Shown one piece after another: positions 1 to 8,484 of a stretch of DNA of 49,123 bases. The stretch spans positions 1 to 49,123 of the forward strand of contig CAIKTE010000016.1 of NCBI GenBank assembly GCA_903830285.1, read 5' to 3'. This DNA comes from an uncultured Chitinophagaceae bacterium. Its GTDB lineage: Bacteria > Bacteroidota > Bacteroidia > Chitinophagales > Chitinophagaceae. Made by a program: the position numbers and the translations under genes. The notes beneath the pieces were generated by a model. That model had not been told where the DNA came from. It ran no database searches and saw nothing but the letters and a program-made list of their open reading frames with translations. Position 1 is the stretch's first letter. Every line of letters begins with the position of its first letter.

Positions 1-50
1 TTATTGTTTAGAAAAATTGATTACGATTTATTGGGATTATCAATTGAAAA

Positions 51-183
51 GATTTCCCGTTTTCCCATTTCCCACTTTTCCCAAAACCATCAAAACGGGA
101 AAAATCAAGCTGATTTTTTTTACTAATTCAGTTAGCAATATTTTCCCATTTTAAAAAAATGGGAAAAGTGGGATGGGATGGGA
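51..183. repeat. Cluster of TTTTCCC / GGGAAAA inverted and direct repeats
   Basis: The motif TTTCCC(A/G) recurs several times at 53-81, and its complement GGGAAAA recurs at 97-104 and 161-184. Two dyads stand out. TTTCCCGTTTT (53-63) pairs with AAAACGGGAAA (92-102). TTTTCCCATTTT (141-152) pairs with AAAATGGGAAAA (156-167), a perfect 12-bp stem with a 3-nt loop. The second dyad sits just beyond the stop of the ATPase fragment on the minus strand and could be its terminator. The whole cluster could instead be a protein-binding or replication site of the mobile element. The repeats are seen; the role is not known. Confidence 0.55.
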
Positions 184-187
184 AAAA

Positions 188-1000
188 TTAGGTTTGTGTA
201 TTTTTTTCGTTTATATACCGATGAACAGTTGACTTTCCTTTATGAATTGCTCTTGCTATTTCTTCGAGTGTAGCTCCCTTTTCATGCATATCACAAGCGA
301 TGTCTTTTAGTTCTTCTTTGTCCTGAATCTCTGAAAGACCAATATGTTCTGCCTCATTTACATCTTCTTTTACCAATTCAAACCATAGTGTTTGTGGATT
401 CAGTGCGATTAACTTCGCTGAATCACTTTCTTCTATTAGTCTTGATTTAATTCTTTTCAGAATACGCCAGTTTTTATTTTGGCAACTATTGCGTAAGATT
501 ATATCGGAATCAGCCAGGTCAGTCTTTACCCCACTTCCGGATTGCAGATCAGAATCTGATCGAAGATTATTTGTATGTTTTTTAAAATGGTCTACTATTA
601 TTATTGAAAATTGATATATTTCTTTTAACGCATTTAGTATAGAAAAGAAATTAGCCATTTCTGTTGCCGAATTCGTATTGACATTTTTTAGAGCATTGCG
701 CAAATTGTCAATAACAACCAATACAGGTTTGTTTTCATTTATCAGTCTATTGATTATTTCAAAATCTTCTATAAAAGATTTTCTTGAATTGAAAATAATT
801 AAGTCATCTGCATATTTATCATGATAAACAGGAGCAAATTTTTTTAATTGATATGCTCTTCGCTGAGTGACTTTCTCACTCATTTCAAAATCTAAATAAA
901 TGCAGATACCATGCTTTTGAATTTTTTCTCCGAGAAATTCATCAAAATGATGAGTAATAGCTAAACAAAATTGGAGACACAGTAGCGATTTGCCACATCT
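188..1000 (-). pseudogene. 5'-truncated RepA/RecA-like P-loop ATPase with C-terminal HTH
   Basis: The first ATG is at 883 and gives 231 residues, but the same frame is open back to 1000 and encodes 39 more recognisable residues. They begin R-C-G-K-S-L-L, the end of a Walker A P-loop, and include IYLDFEMS, the strand that follows the P-loop in AAA_25/RepA-type ATPases. A stop at 1001-1003 closes the frame just upstream of the P-loop. The Walker B-like strand VLVVIDN and a later strand IIIVDH remain, followed by a resolvase-like helix-turn-helix (GATLEEIARAIHKGKSTVHRYI) near the C-terminus. The missing 5' part is replaced by the 3' end of the recombinase, which overlaps 961-1000 in another frame. 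A protein started at 883 would lack the nucleotide-binding loop, so I call it a remnant. It was probably a mobile-element replication or helicase-loader ATPase. Confidence 0.7.
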
Positions 1001-2229
1001 TCATCAATTTTTAAATAAGTCATAAACGCTTTTTGCGTCCGATGTCCAGAAATTTTCATTATTAAATGACAATCAGTATCGTCCAAATATTCATTTGTAC
1101 AAAATGATCTTCTGCAAACGTGAGAAGATAGTAATTCATATTTTTTGTATCGCTTAATGAACTCTTGACCTTTTTTATAATTGGCAACTTCAAAGTGGCT
1201 ATCAAGTCCAATCAATTTGCCGAGCGTTTTTAAATCCTTATTAAAGTCTGCCAATGAAATCGAAGGGGATTGCCAATTATATTTCCGAAGAATTTCTTCG
1301 GCTTCATTCATAATAGGAATTAAAACACGCTTTCGTACCTTCTTTTGTCTGATACTTAAAATTGAATCAGAAATCATTTCCGGAGTAATTCTCGATAAAT
1401 CAGAAAACCGTAAACCCAAAGAACAACCTAAAACCAACATATCTCTTGTAACTTCTAAATGCTCTGCACCATTCAAATTAAAATGATAGACAAGCGACAA
1501 CTCTTTTCTTGTTAAATGAATTTTATCAACTTCCTCTGTTATAGTTTTGTATCCAGAAAGATCAATATCTATACAATATTTTTTTCTTATCCTATCACGC
1601 AAAAAAGCTTTAAGATTTTTAATTTGCTTACCAACTGCATTTGCCAATAACCCTTTTTCGCCATTAGGCTTTACTGTTTCATAAAATAAAAAGTCAATAA
1701 AACTCTCATAAAATAAATAATCAAAAGATTCAAAAGTTATAGGCTCTCCAATGCTTTTTTCAAACTGCTTTAAATGTTTAATTAATGAACGATAATCTTT
1801 AACTGTATCATTTGCAACTGCTTCTTTCTTTTGTTGTATATAATCATTCAGGTGGTCATATATTGTTATCAGCTTATCCGGAACTTGTTTAGCAGTATTG
1901 TTTCTTTGAATGAGATATTGAGAAAAATGATCCCGGACAAACTTAATAGTAGGTTTTATATTTCTTGCTATTGTATTTCCAAGAAAAAATTTAAACTCAT
2001 TTAACTTATCGGAAAGTTGCGCATTAATTAATGCATAATTCAATCCATATGTTTCACCTGCTTTTTCTTTTAAAGCTTGTAAATCCGGATTCCAATGCAC
2101 AGGCAAAATTTCAATGCCGGTTGTTATTGTAATTTTTTCTTCACTGTGAAAAATGTATTGAATGTACACAGGTGTTCTTCCATCCTTTTTAATAAAGGAT
2201 TTTTTGATAACTAATTTTGCAGTTGCCAT
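961..2229 (-). CDS. Tyrosine recombinase / integrase
   Basis: This 422-residue site-specific recombinase has the layout usual in Bacteroidota mobile elements: an N-terminal arm-binding domain (about 1-100), a SAM-like core-binding domain (about 115-220) and a C-terminal catalytic domain. Visible catalytic motifs are the first Arg in LGCSLGLRFSDLSRI, the H-x-x-R box in SSHVCRRSF, the GHRTQKAF box, and the nucleophile Tyr in TYLKID close to the C-terminus. The last dozen residues lie over the P-loop sequence of the ATPase remnant, so the natural C-terminus may have been replaced. Its start is about 160 bp from a candidate attachment site, the usual position for an integrase that inserts its element at a tRNA gene. 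Confidence 0.92.
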   Translation of the reverse strand: MATAKLVIKKSFIKKDGRTPVYIQYIFHSEEKITITTGIEILPVHWNPDLQALKEKAGETYGLNYALINAQLSDKLNEFKFFLGNTIARNIKPTIKFVRDHFSQYLIQRNNTAKQVPDKLITIYDHLNDYIQQKKEAVANDTVKDYRSLIKHLKQFEKSIGEPITFESFDYLFYESFIDFLFYETVKPNGEKGLLANAVGKQIKNLKAFLRDRIRKKYCIDIDLSGYKTITEEVDKIHLTRKELSLVYHFNLNGAEHLEVTRDMLVLGCSLGLRFSDLSRITPEMISDSILSIRQKKVRKRVLIPIMNEAEEILRKYNWQSPSISLADFNKDLKTLGKLIGLDSHFEVANYKKGQEFIKRYKKYELLSSHVCRRSFCTNEYLDDTDCHLIMKISGHRTQKAFMTYLKIDEDVANRYCVSNFV

Positions 2230-2393
2230 AGTAAAATTTTTTGGTTAATGCTGCGAGTTTTCTGCGAGCAAATGTTGAATAACCAAAATGTTTCTTAACA
2301 ACTATGACAGTTAATAATTGCCTAACTTATTGATTGATTAGCAATAATAACAAACATAAAAAACTATGAATAATATAAACAAGCACTTTTACA

Positions 2394-2408
2394 TCCCGTC
2401 CGGTCCGC
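2394..2408 (+). other. Candidate attachment site: tRNA 3'-end fragment (tRNA-Asp-like)
   Basis: TCCCGTCCGGTCCGC resembles the 3' T-stem plus acceptor strand of a tRNA. From memory, the best fit is bacterial tRNA-Asp, which ends in a similar CCCGTCCGG-ACC/TCC string. The DNA just upstream (AAGCACTTTTACA) cannot form the rest of a tRNA. The fragment is followed by a short hairpin (2408-2425) and a strong plus-strand terminator, as expected downstream of a tRNA gene, and the integrase gene starts about 160 bp away. I infer the right attachment site of an element lying to the left. The full tRNA would be outside the window. Confidence 0.42.
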
Positions 2409-2432
2409 TTGGTTTCCTTACCAAGATCATTG

Positions 2433-2466
2433 ATCCCTTGTAATATTTGTTACAAGGGATTTTTTA
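2433..2466 (+). terminator. Rho-independent terminator
   Basis: ATCCCTTGTAA (2433-2443) pairs perfectly with TTACAAGGGAT (2450-2460), with a 6-nt loop and a run of T immediately after. It reads on the plus strand although no complete plus-strand gene lies upstream, which fits a terminator left behind from a disrupted tRNA transcript. A smaller perfect hairpin, CTTGGT/ACCAAG (2408-2425), precedes it. Confidence 0.85.
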
Positions 2467-2503
2467 TTCCCACCAAAAGTTGAATTTATTACCCTTTTTA
2501 ACT

Positions 2504-3772
2504 TTAAAAGGCTTCCTGCAAATTAAAATAAATACCACCTGAGCCAAATCTGCCAAAGCCAATATCCATACCGATATTTGTTCTGGTTTGTTTGCTCATC
2601 TTTAATCTTAAGCCGGCACCATAACCAGGAGCAACAGCATCAAACAAATGCTGATCTCTATCCGTACTGTTGGCAGTAGTTGCATTTAAAAAAAGAACCC
2701 CGCCAAAGATCCCTGATCTGCTGATCGGGAAGCGATATTCTGTTTCAGCATATACCATACTCTCACCCCTGAATCTTCCTTGAACATAGCCTCTTCCTGA
2801 CCTGTTATACATATCCCAGGTAATGGAAGGCAAAGCTAAATATGGTAAATTACCACTTGTTAAAAATTGCCCCCAAGTCCAGAATGCCAAAACATTTCCT
2901 CGAATGTCGGGTGTTAGTCTAAAATATTTTCTGTAATCATAGAATAATGTGGTGCTGCTTTTTGCGCTACCCATCCATGTAAAATTGCTTCTGAATGATA
3001 ATTGTGCAAACATTCCTTTAAACGCATTGATGGCATTATCTCTTCTATCGTAGATAAAATTCATCGAAAATCCATTCGCCATATATTTTAAAGGATCAAA
3101 TCCATGCTTTACAGAATATAAAAAATGATAAGTGAGTGTGGGATTGGGTGTAGTAGTGTCTAAGGATTGATCCTGTATGTTGGAATGATAGTCAATATTT
3201 AGCCCTAAACCGGCATACAAGTTCTTAGCTACCCTTTTATACACATTTTCATAGAAGCGCAAATAATTAAAACGCATGGGTTGTTCGCCGGGAATATCTA
3301 AAGTACCTATCCCATCAACATTAAAATCAAAACTCTTTGATCCGCCGTCACTAATACCTAGTCCATAAGTAGGCTGCGAAAAGAACAAAAATCGCCAATC
3401 GCCCTGTAATATCCATTTATCGCCGGGACTGTAAATATTGCTCCTAAAATTAAGATTGATCTGTTTTTTTGTAGTGAATGTGACATTGAATAGGCCCGAT
3501 GAAATATGAGTATTGATGGAATCTCCCAAAAGGCCACTTAAACTTGCCCCACCTCCAATCACAAATCCATTTGCAGGGCCATAACCAATAATTGGTAATA
3601 AAGCAGGATAGATCTTCTTCACTTCCATTTTCAGCTGATTTGGCGGCTTAGAGGGATTTTTCATTCCTCGTAAAACATCCGTCAGATCCTGTAATGGTAC
3701 AGCTGCTCGTTGCGATTTTACAGCAACAGAAAATAACAATACAATGAAAAAAATGTAGCTCTTTTTCTTCAA
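2504..3772 (-). CDS. Omp85/BamA-TamA-like outer-membrane beta-barrel protein
   Basis: The 422-residue protein has a signal peptide (MKKKSYIFFIVLLFSVAVKS) and a body of alternating hydrophobic and polar residues typical of an outer-membrane barrel, from about residue 55 onward. Motifs such as GYGPANGFVIGGGASLSG near the first strand, GMFAQLSFRSN, and a terminal Phe after GGIYFNLQEA fit the bacterial surface antigen (Omp85 C-terminal) fold and its beta-signal. It lacks the long run of POTRA domains of BamA, so it is more like the short accessory family members of Bacteroidota. Substrate is unknown. It is monocistronic as far as can be seen, with 118 bp to the upstream cytochrome gene. Confidence 0.8.
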   Translation of the reverse strand: MKKKSYIFFIVLLFSVAVKSQRAAVPLQDLTDVLRGMKNPSKPPNQLKMEVKKIYPALLPIIGYGPANGFVIGGGASLSGLLGDSINTHISSGLFNVTFTTKKQINLNFRSNIYSPGDKWILQGDWRFLFFSQPTYGLGISDGGSKSFDFNVDGIGTLDIPGEQPMRFNYLRFYENVYKRVAKNLYAGLGLNIDYHSNIQDQSLDTTTPNPTLTYHFLYSVKHGFDPLKYMANGFSMNFIYDRRDNAINAFKGMFAQLSFRSNFTWMGSAKSSTTLFYDYRKYFRLTPDIRGNVLAFWTWGQFLTSGNLPYLALPSITWDMYNRSGRGYVQGRFRGESMVYAETEYRFPISRSGIFGGVLFLNATTANSTDRDQHLFDAVAPGYGAGLRLKMSKQTRTNIGMDIGFGRFGSGGIYFNLQEAF

Positions 3773-3890
3773 AATGGATTTAACTGGTTTATTATGACCG
3801 GAAGAACCTTGTAAATGTACAATTCATGTGATTCCTGAAACTTAAAAAATTAGAAAGAAGAATCCATTATTGATTTAATAACTGAAAAAT

Positions 3891-6128
3891 TTACTTTAAT
3901 CCCAATGTTGCAAAAAGTTGCTGGTAATCAGGATTATTGGGATTGATATTTTTTAATACCCTGGCGTAAGGAATTGCTTTATCCGATTGTCTGTTTTGAA
4001 CTAGAACATATGTAATAGCGTAATTTAAACTTTCGTCAAGCGGTTCTTGTTTCAATCCCTGCTGTAAAACAATGATCGCTTTATTAGCATTGCCTCTTTG
4101 TTGTAACAGCAACCCATAGTTATAATACAATCTACTGTTTTTCGATTGTAGTTGAATGGCTTTTTCAAATGAAGTAATGGCATTTGCATTGTCTTTCATT
4201 TCATTATACAATAAGGCCAGATTATACCATGCCTGATCATTTTTTGGATCGGTTTTAACTGCCATCTTCAATATATTCAAAGCCTCTTCATTTTTACCTT
4301 CTACATTATAAGTAACTGAAAGGTTTAATCGGGCCAGATTTGCTAAACTGTCTTTTGCCAAAGTTCTTATGTAAAACTTTTCAGCGGCCGCGTAATTTTT
4401 ATTGCGGGAATAATAATCTGCAATGGGAATATTACCATGTGCAAAATCTGCCTGATACAATAGTTGTTTTTCCAATTCGCCTTTTGCGTTTTGATAGGTA
4501 GAAAGATATTCAGAAGGCAATTGATTATCGCCCATTAATCCTACAAGATCTGCAGCTGCAATTCGAACAGATCTGACCTTATCATTTAATAAATTATAAA
4601 TTTTGCTTTTATCGGCAATATTTGTTGAAAAATGCATCAAACTCCTCAAAGTTTCATAACGGATCAATGCATCTGGGTTATTCAAACTTTTCAATAATAG
4701 ATTCAAACTGCCTTCTGTTGATATGCTTCCTAAATAATTAATGGCTGTTGCCTGAATGATATGTGGCACAGCTGTATCGCCAATGATTTTTGCTAAATGA
4801 GCTTCACTGTTTCCTTTTAATTGACTGCCAGGTATCAGATCTTCTGCAAAGTGATATTTCCGTTTGGGTCCATACCATTTTACGACTGCATCTGCCGACC
4901 ATTGTGCAGATTTATCTTTATGACAATTGTTACAAGCATTAGGTGTAGCATATTGAACTGTGAGATCGGGCCTTGGCACACGAAAACTATGATCATGTCT
5001 CAGATCATTTCCCATATAATATTTTCCCGGTGCGTGACAATTCTTACACAGGGCGCCTTCAGAATTGGTAGTATGAAATGTATGAGTAGGAGAATCATAG
5101 GTTTTAGCATGACATTGCAAACAAGTTTGATTACCGGTTAGTACTAATTTGCCTGAATGCGGATTATGACAATTATTGCATTTTATATTTCTTGCAAACA
5201 TCTTGCTTTGCAAGAAAGAAGCATAGGTATAATCTTCTTCATTTACTTGACCATCTGCATGAAAACGTTCTGTATTGGGTAGAACAGGAATATTATTATC
5301 CAATAATTCTGTACTGTTAATTTTATCTGCAGCAACAGCATTTTGAACTGCGTGACAGGGCATACAGGTATTGATCTGCGCTAATTGTGCAGAGTTATTA
5401 CCTAACTGCAGTAATGAATGTTCGATCTTTTGACCGCTTTTATATTCTGCACTATTGATATAACTGATATGATTTTTTGCGGGACCATGACAAGCTTCGC
5501 AACTTACATTCAGCACATCAAATTTTGTATCGTAACTATCTTTATCAATGTCATAATTCTTTTTTAGATTGGTGCTGTGACATTCTGCACACATCGTATT
5601 CCAATTTTGCGCATTATGTGTCCAATGAAGCCAATCACGAAAATCAATTTTTTGCCCGGCATACTGATGAAACCATTTGTTTTGTTTACTGTCCCAGCTC
5701 AATCTGGTAGTTTGCAATCTTCCCCCTGGAAATTCAACTAAATATTGTTGTAAAGGATAATAGCCAAAAGTATATTTTACTTCATAGTCATGATTCTTTC
5801 CGTCATCCCCCTGCGTATTCACAATGAATTTTCCATCCTTTTTAAAGAAATGAGAGCTTACTCCATCTGCGCTAAAGGAGCTTCCGTTGAAATTACCTAA
5901 TACGGAAGAATCAGTCGGCTTTTGAATAGCTTTAAAATGATCTGATTTCAACCAATCATTATATTGATTGGCATGACAACTTACACATTGCTGGTCGCCA
6001 ACATAAGCATTGCTCAGTTCGCTATATTTTGAAAGATTATTTTCTTTGGGCTTGCAATACTGGATAAGAAATACACCAACAAAGACGAAAATACTTATCA
6101 AACAAAATGTTGTTATTTTTCTTATCAA
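3891..6128 (-). CDS. Octahaem cytochrome c with HEAT and TPR repeats
   Basis: This 745-residue exported protein has an N-terminal hydrophobic segment (about 5-24) followed by Cys25; the sequence around it is not a good lipobox. Eight C-x-x-C-H haem sites are visible, starting at about residues 48, 180, 210, 255, 317, 336, 361 and 399. The first half resembles cytochrome c554-like multihaem domains. Residues of about 440-560 look like HEAT-type helical repeats, and about 575-745 contain TPR units (for example AWYNLALLYNEMKDNANAITSFEKA). The protein should work outside the cytoplasmic membrane in electron transfer, with the repeats docking partners. No oxidoreductase partner or quinol oxidase is next to it, so its donor and acceptor cannot be told. 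Confidence 0.9.
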   Translation of the reverse strand: MIRKITTFCLISIFVFVGVFLIQYCKPKENNLSKYSELSNAYVGDQQCVSCHANQYNDWLKSDHFKAIQKPTDSSVLGNFNGSSFSADGVSSHFFKKDGKFIVNTQGDDGKNHDYEVKYTFGYYPLQQYLVEFPGGRLQTTRLSWDSKQNKWFHQYAGQKIDFRDWLHWTHNAQNWNTMCAECHSTNLKKNYDIDKDSYDTKFDVLNVSCEACHGPAKNHISYINSAEYKSGQKIEHSLLQLGNNSAQLAQINTCMPCHAVQNAVAADKINSTELLDNNIPVLPNTERFHADGQVNEEDYTYASFLQSKMFARNIKCNNCHNPHSGKLVLTGNQTCLQCHAKTYDSPTHTFHTTNSEGALCKNCHAPGKYYMGNDLRHDHSFRVPRPDLTVQYATPNACNNCHKDKSAQWSADAVVKWYGPKRKYHFAEDLIPGSQLKGNSEAHLAKIIGDTAVPHIIQATAINYLGSISTEGSLNLLLKSLNNPDALIRYETLRSLMHFSTNIADKSKIYNLLNDKVRSVRIAAADLVGLMGDNQLPSEYLSTYQNAKGELEKQLLYQADFAHGNIPIADYYSRNKNYAAAEKFYIRTLAKDSLANLARLNLSVTYNVEGKNEEALNILKMAVKTDPKNDQAWYNLALLYNEMKDNANAITSFEKAIQLQSKNSRLYYNYGLLLQQRGNANKAIIVLQQGLKQEPLDESLNYAITYVLVQNRQSDKAIPYARVLKNINPNNPDYQQLFATLGLK

Positions 6129-6261
6129 TGTATGATGTTTTGGTTAGTGTTATTACTGTTCTATTGAAACAAAAATAGACAATAATGTGTAGCTTGATTA
6201 TAAATCCAAGTTAGTTTCTGAAATTAATTTCTGTTGAAGAAATCTGACCGATAAGCAGTAT

Positions 6262-6735
6262 CTATTTTTCTAAAAGCCCCAGATCTGGCTGTGCATATTT
6301 ATAGACTTTAAAGTAAATAGTTGTTTTAGTTTGATGAATACCTTCGATCTTAGATATTGTGTCAACAAAATTTACCAGATGATCATTATCTCTGCACATT
6401 ACATCTACTTCCAGATCATAATCGCCAGAGGTCATTGCCAAAAAACTCACTTCCGGAAGCTTTGCAATTTTTTGTGCTACTTTTTCTTTTAAAGTTGCAG
6501 GGCGAACAAACACTGCAATATGGGCATAAGAACGAAATCCAACTTTATCAGGATCTACCCTCCCGATGATATTGATTGTTCCGTCTTCAATCAATTTATT
6601 AAATCTTGTTCTGATCGTTCCGATAGACACTTTCAGTTTTGAAGCAATAACCGTGAATGACATCCTCCCGTCTTTTTGCAGATTAGATAAAATTGCAAAA
6701 TCAAGATCATCCAAAACGATAGAATTCTTTTCCAT
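6262..6735 (-). CDS. Lrp/AsnC-family transcriptional regulator
   Basis: The 157-residue protein has an N-terminal winged helix-turn-helix (LDFAILSNLQKDGRMSFTVI, then SKLKVSIGTIRTRFNKLIEDG) and a C-terminal RAM/AsnC ligand-binding domain with the typical MTSGDYDLEVDVMCRDNDHL stretch. Length and layout are normal for the family, which forms dimers and octamers responding to amino acids or related metabolites. It is divergent from the pyrimidine catabolic genes across a 126-bp gap holding a dyad, so it probably controls that operon and itself. The effector could be beta-alanine or a pyrimidine breakdown product; that is inference. Confidence 0.93.
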   Translation of the reverse strand: MEKNSIVLDDLDFAILSNLQKDGRMSFTVIASKLKVSIGTIRTRFNKLIEDGTINIIGRVDPDKVGFRSYAHIAVFVRPATLKEKVAQKIAKLPEVSFLAMTSGDYDLEVDVMCRDNDHLVNFVDTISKIEGIHQTKTTIYFKVYKYAQPDLGLLEK

Positions 6736-6757
6736 AATTGAATATGTGACACAAATA

Positions 6758-6819
6758 TGAAACTAAAATTATAAATATTGCTGTGAATTTCAAATAAAAT
6801 ATATTATTTTTAGTTTTCA
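6758..6819. promoter_or_regulatory. Divergent promoter region with candidate Lrp-type operator dyad
   Basis: In the gap between the Lrp-type regulator and the dehydrogenase gene, TGAAACTAAAAT (6758-6769) is mirrored by ATTTTTAGTTTTCA (6806-6819). The two arms match except for single-base length differences, and their centres are about 49 bp apart. Lrp-family proteins often bind paired, imperfect, AT-rich arms such as these. No promoter hexamers can be placed with confidence in this very AT-rich stretch. Confidence 0.4.
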
Positions 6820-6861
6820 CTATTATTTTCTGCATTTTTTATAGTTACTAAAAAAATAAAA

Positions 6862-8319
6862 ATGAAGTATACCCCAATAAAAAATTATATCAACGGACAA
6901 TTTGTTGAAGCTACTACATTAAAGAAACTGGATGTTATTTCTCCATTGGACGGAGCCTTATTATCAACGGTGCCCATGTCTTCGGCTAAGGAACTGGATG
7001 CTGCAGTTCAAGCAGCAAAAGCTGCCTTTCCGGCATGGAGTAAGACCCCGATTAAAGAAAGAGTGCAGGTGTTTTTTCGTTATAAATATTTATTGGAAAA
7101 ACATTTGCAGGAATTAGCAGAACTATGTTCTGAAGAAAACGGGAAGACCATAAGTGAATCCATCGCTGAAATTGAAAAATGTATAGAACTTACAGAGTTT
7201 GCTACATCATTACCTCAACTGGTTACAGGTGAGATTTTGGAAGTTAGCAAAGGGGTTGAATGTAGAACAGAGCATGTTGCACTAGGAGTTGTTGCATCAA
7301 TTGTTCCATTTAATTTTCCTAGTATGGTTCCTAACTGGACCATCCCTAATGCAATCGCCTTGGGTAATTGTATGATCATAAAACCTTCAGAAAAAGTACC
7401 CTTGAGTTGTGGAAGATTGGCAGAATTATTAAAAGAAGCAGGATTGCCTGATGGCGTTTTCAATATTGTTCATGGTGATGTTGAAATAGTAGAAGCCATT
7501 TGCGATCATCCAGGCATTGAAGCTGTGTCATTTGTTGGTTCTACAAAAGTTGCCAAGATCGTATATCAGCGAGCTACTAATCATTATAAAAGATGTTTGG
7601 CCTTAGGCGGTGCAAAGAATCATTTATTCGTTTTACCAGATGCAAAAGTGGAAATGACAGCTCAAAACGTTGCTGCATCTATGTCAGGCTGCGCAGGACA
7701 GCGTTGTATGGCTGCATCAGCTATGATCGCTGTTGGAGAAGTGGATCATATTATTGCAAAGATCTGTGATGAAGCTAAAAAAATTATTCCCGGAAAAAAT
7801 CTTGGTGCTGTTATTAATAAAGCATCCCAGGAACGTATCGAAAAATACATTACTGAAGCAGAACAACAAGGGGCAAAAATTTTAGTAGATGGTAGAAGAA
7901 CTATTGTAGTGGGAAAAGAAAAAGGTATTTATGTTGGTCCAACCGTTATTGATTTTGTAACCCCGGAAATGAGTGTTGCCAAGGAAGAAATTTTTGGACC
8001 GGTTATTTCTATCATGCGTACCAAAACTTTGGATGAAGCATTGGTCATTGAAAATAAAAATCCTTACGGCAATGCTGCAAGTGTTTTTACACAAAACGGT
8101 GGAGCTGCGCGTTATGTAATTGATCATGCAAGTGCTGGAATGATAGGCGTAAACGTTGGTGTTCCTGTGCCACGAGAGCCATTCAGTTTTGGCGGATGGA
8201 ATGAAAGCAAATTTGGCGTTGGCGATATAACCGGAAAAAGTTCTATTGAATTCTGGACCAAATTAAAAAAGAGTACTGTTAAATGGAATCCAGAAGCGGG
8301 TGTGAACTGGATGAGTTAA
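6862..8319 (+). CDS. mmsA: CoA-acylating (methyl)malonate-semialdehyde dehydrogenase
   Basis: This 485-residue aldehyde dehydrogenase is of the MmsA type: it oxidises malonate semialdehyde or methylmalonate semialdehyde with NAD+ and CoA, releasing CO2, to acetyl-CoA or propionyl-CoA. The catalytic Cys is about residue 282 in GCAGQRCMAASA. The usual aldehyde dehydrogenase Glu motif is replaced by LGGAKNH, as in acylating enzymes. The cofactor region IVPFNFPSMVPNWTIPNA and the C-terminal GGWNESKFG are also typical. It is the first gene of the pyrimidine catabolic set, where it takes the semialdehyde made by the aminotransferase downstream. It could also serve valine breakdown. Confidence 0.93.
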   Translation: MKYTPIKNYINGQFVEATTLKKLDVISPLDGALLSTVPMSSAKELDAAVQAAKAAFPAWSKTPIKERVQVFFRYKYLLEKHLQELAELCSEENGKTISESIAEIEKCIELTEFATSLPQLVTGEILEVSKGVECRTEHVALGVVASIVPFNFPSMVPNWTIPNAIALGNCMIIKPSEKVPLSCGRLAELLKEAGLPDGVFNIVHGDVEIVEAICDHPGIEAVSFVGSTKVAKIVYQRATNHYKRCLALGGAKNHLFVLPDAKVEMTAQNVAASMSGCAGQRCMAASAMIAVGEVDHIIAKICDEAKKIIPGKNLGAVINKASQERIEKYITEAEQQGAKILVDGRRTIVVGKEKGIYVGPTVIDFVTPEMSVAKEEIFGPVISIMRTKTLDEALVIENKNPYGNAASVFTQNGGAARYVIDHASAGMIGVNVGVPVPREPFSFGGWNESKFGVGDITGKSSIEFWTKLKKSTVKWNPEAGVNWMS

Positions 8320-8401
8320 ACCCATATACCCTGAAGGGAAAATGTAGAAGATTAAAGTTATTTTTTTGACGAGCAATAGAATTATAATCCGGCTTTTGTT
8401 G

Positions 8402-8441
8402 CGTCGCACACTTGTACTCCATAGCTTTATGCGACGGAGTA
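8402..8441. repeat. Intergenic hairpin between dehydrogenase and aminotransferase genes
   Basis: CGTCGCA (8402-8408) pairs with TGCGACG (8430-8436), and TACTCC with GGAGTA inside and beside it (8415-8420 and 8436-8441), giving alternative stems. The 165-bp gap is the longest inside the catabolic gene set and is locally richer in GC. There is no T-run, so it is not a simple terminator. It could be a processing site, an attenuator or a small dispersed repeat. Confidence 0.45.
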
Positions 8442-8484
8442 ATTCAACATTTTGTCCTTTACTCATGATTTAAAATTCAACATA

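Noticed and set aside
188-1010. Programmed -1 frameshift from the integrase into the ATPase frame
   Set aside because: The frames are offset correctly, but no slippery heptamer or downstream structure is visible near 1000. The fusion would also place an integrase tail on half a P-loop; a deletion junction explains it better.
1181-1486. Plus-strand open frame of 101 codons inside the integrase
   Set aside because: It is antisense to the well-supported recombinase, with no motif and no start signal.
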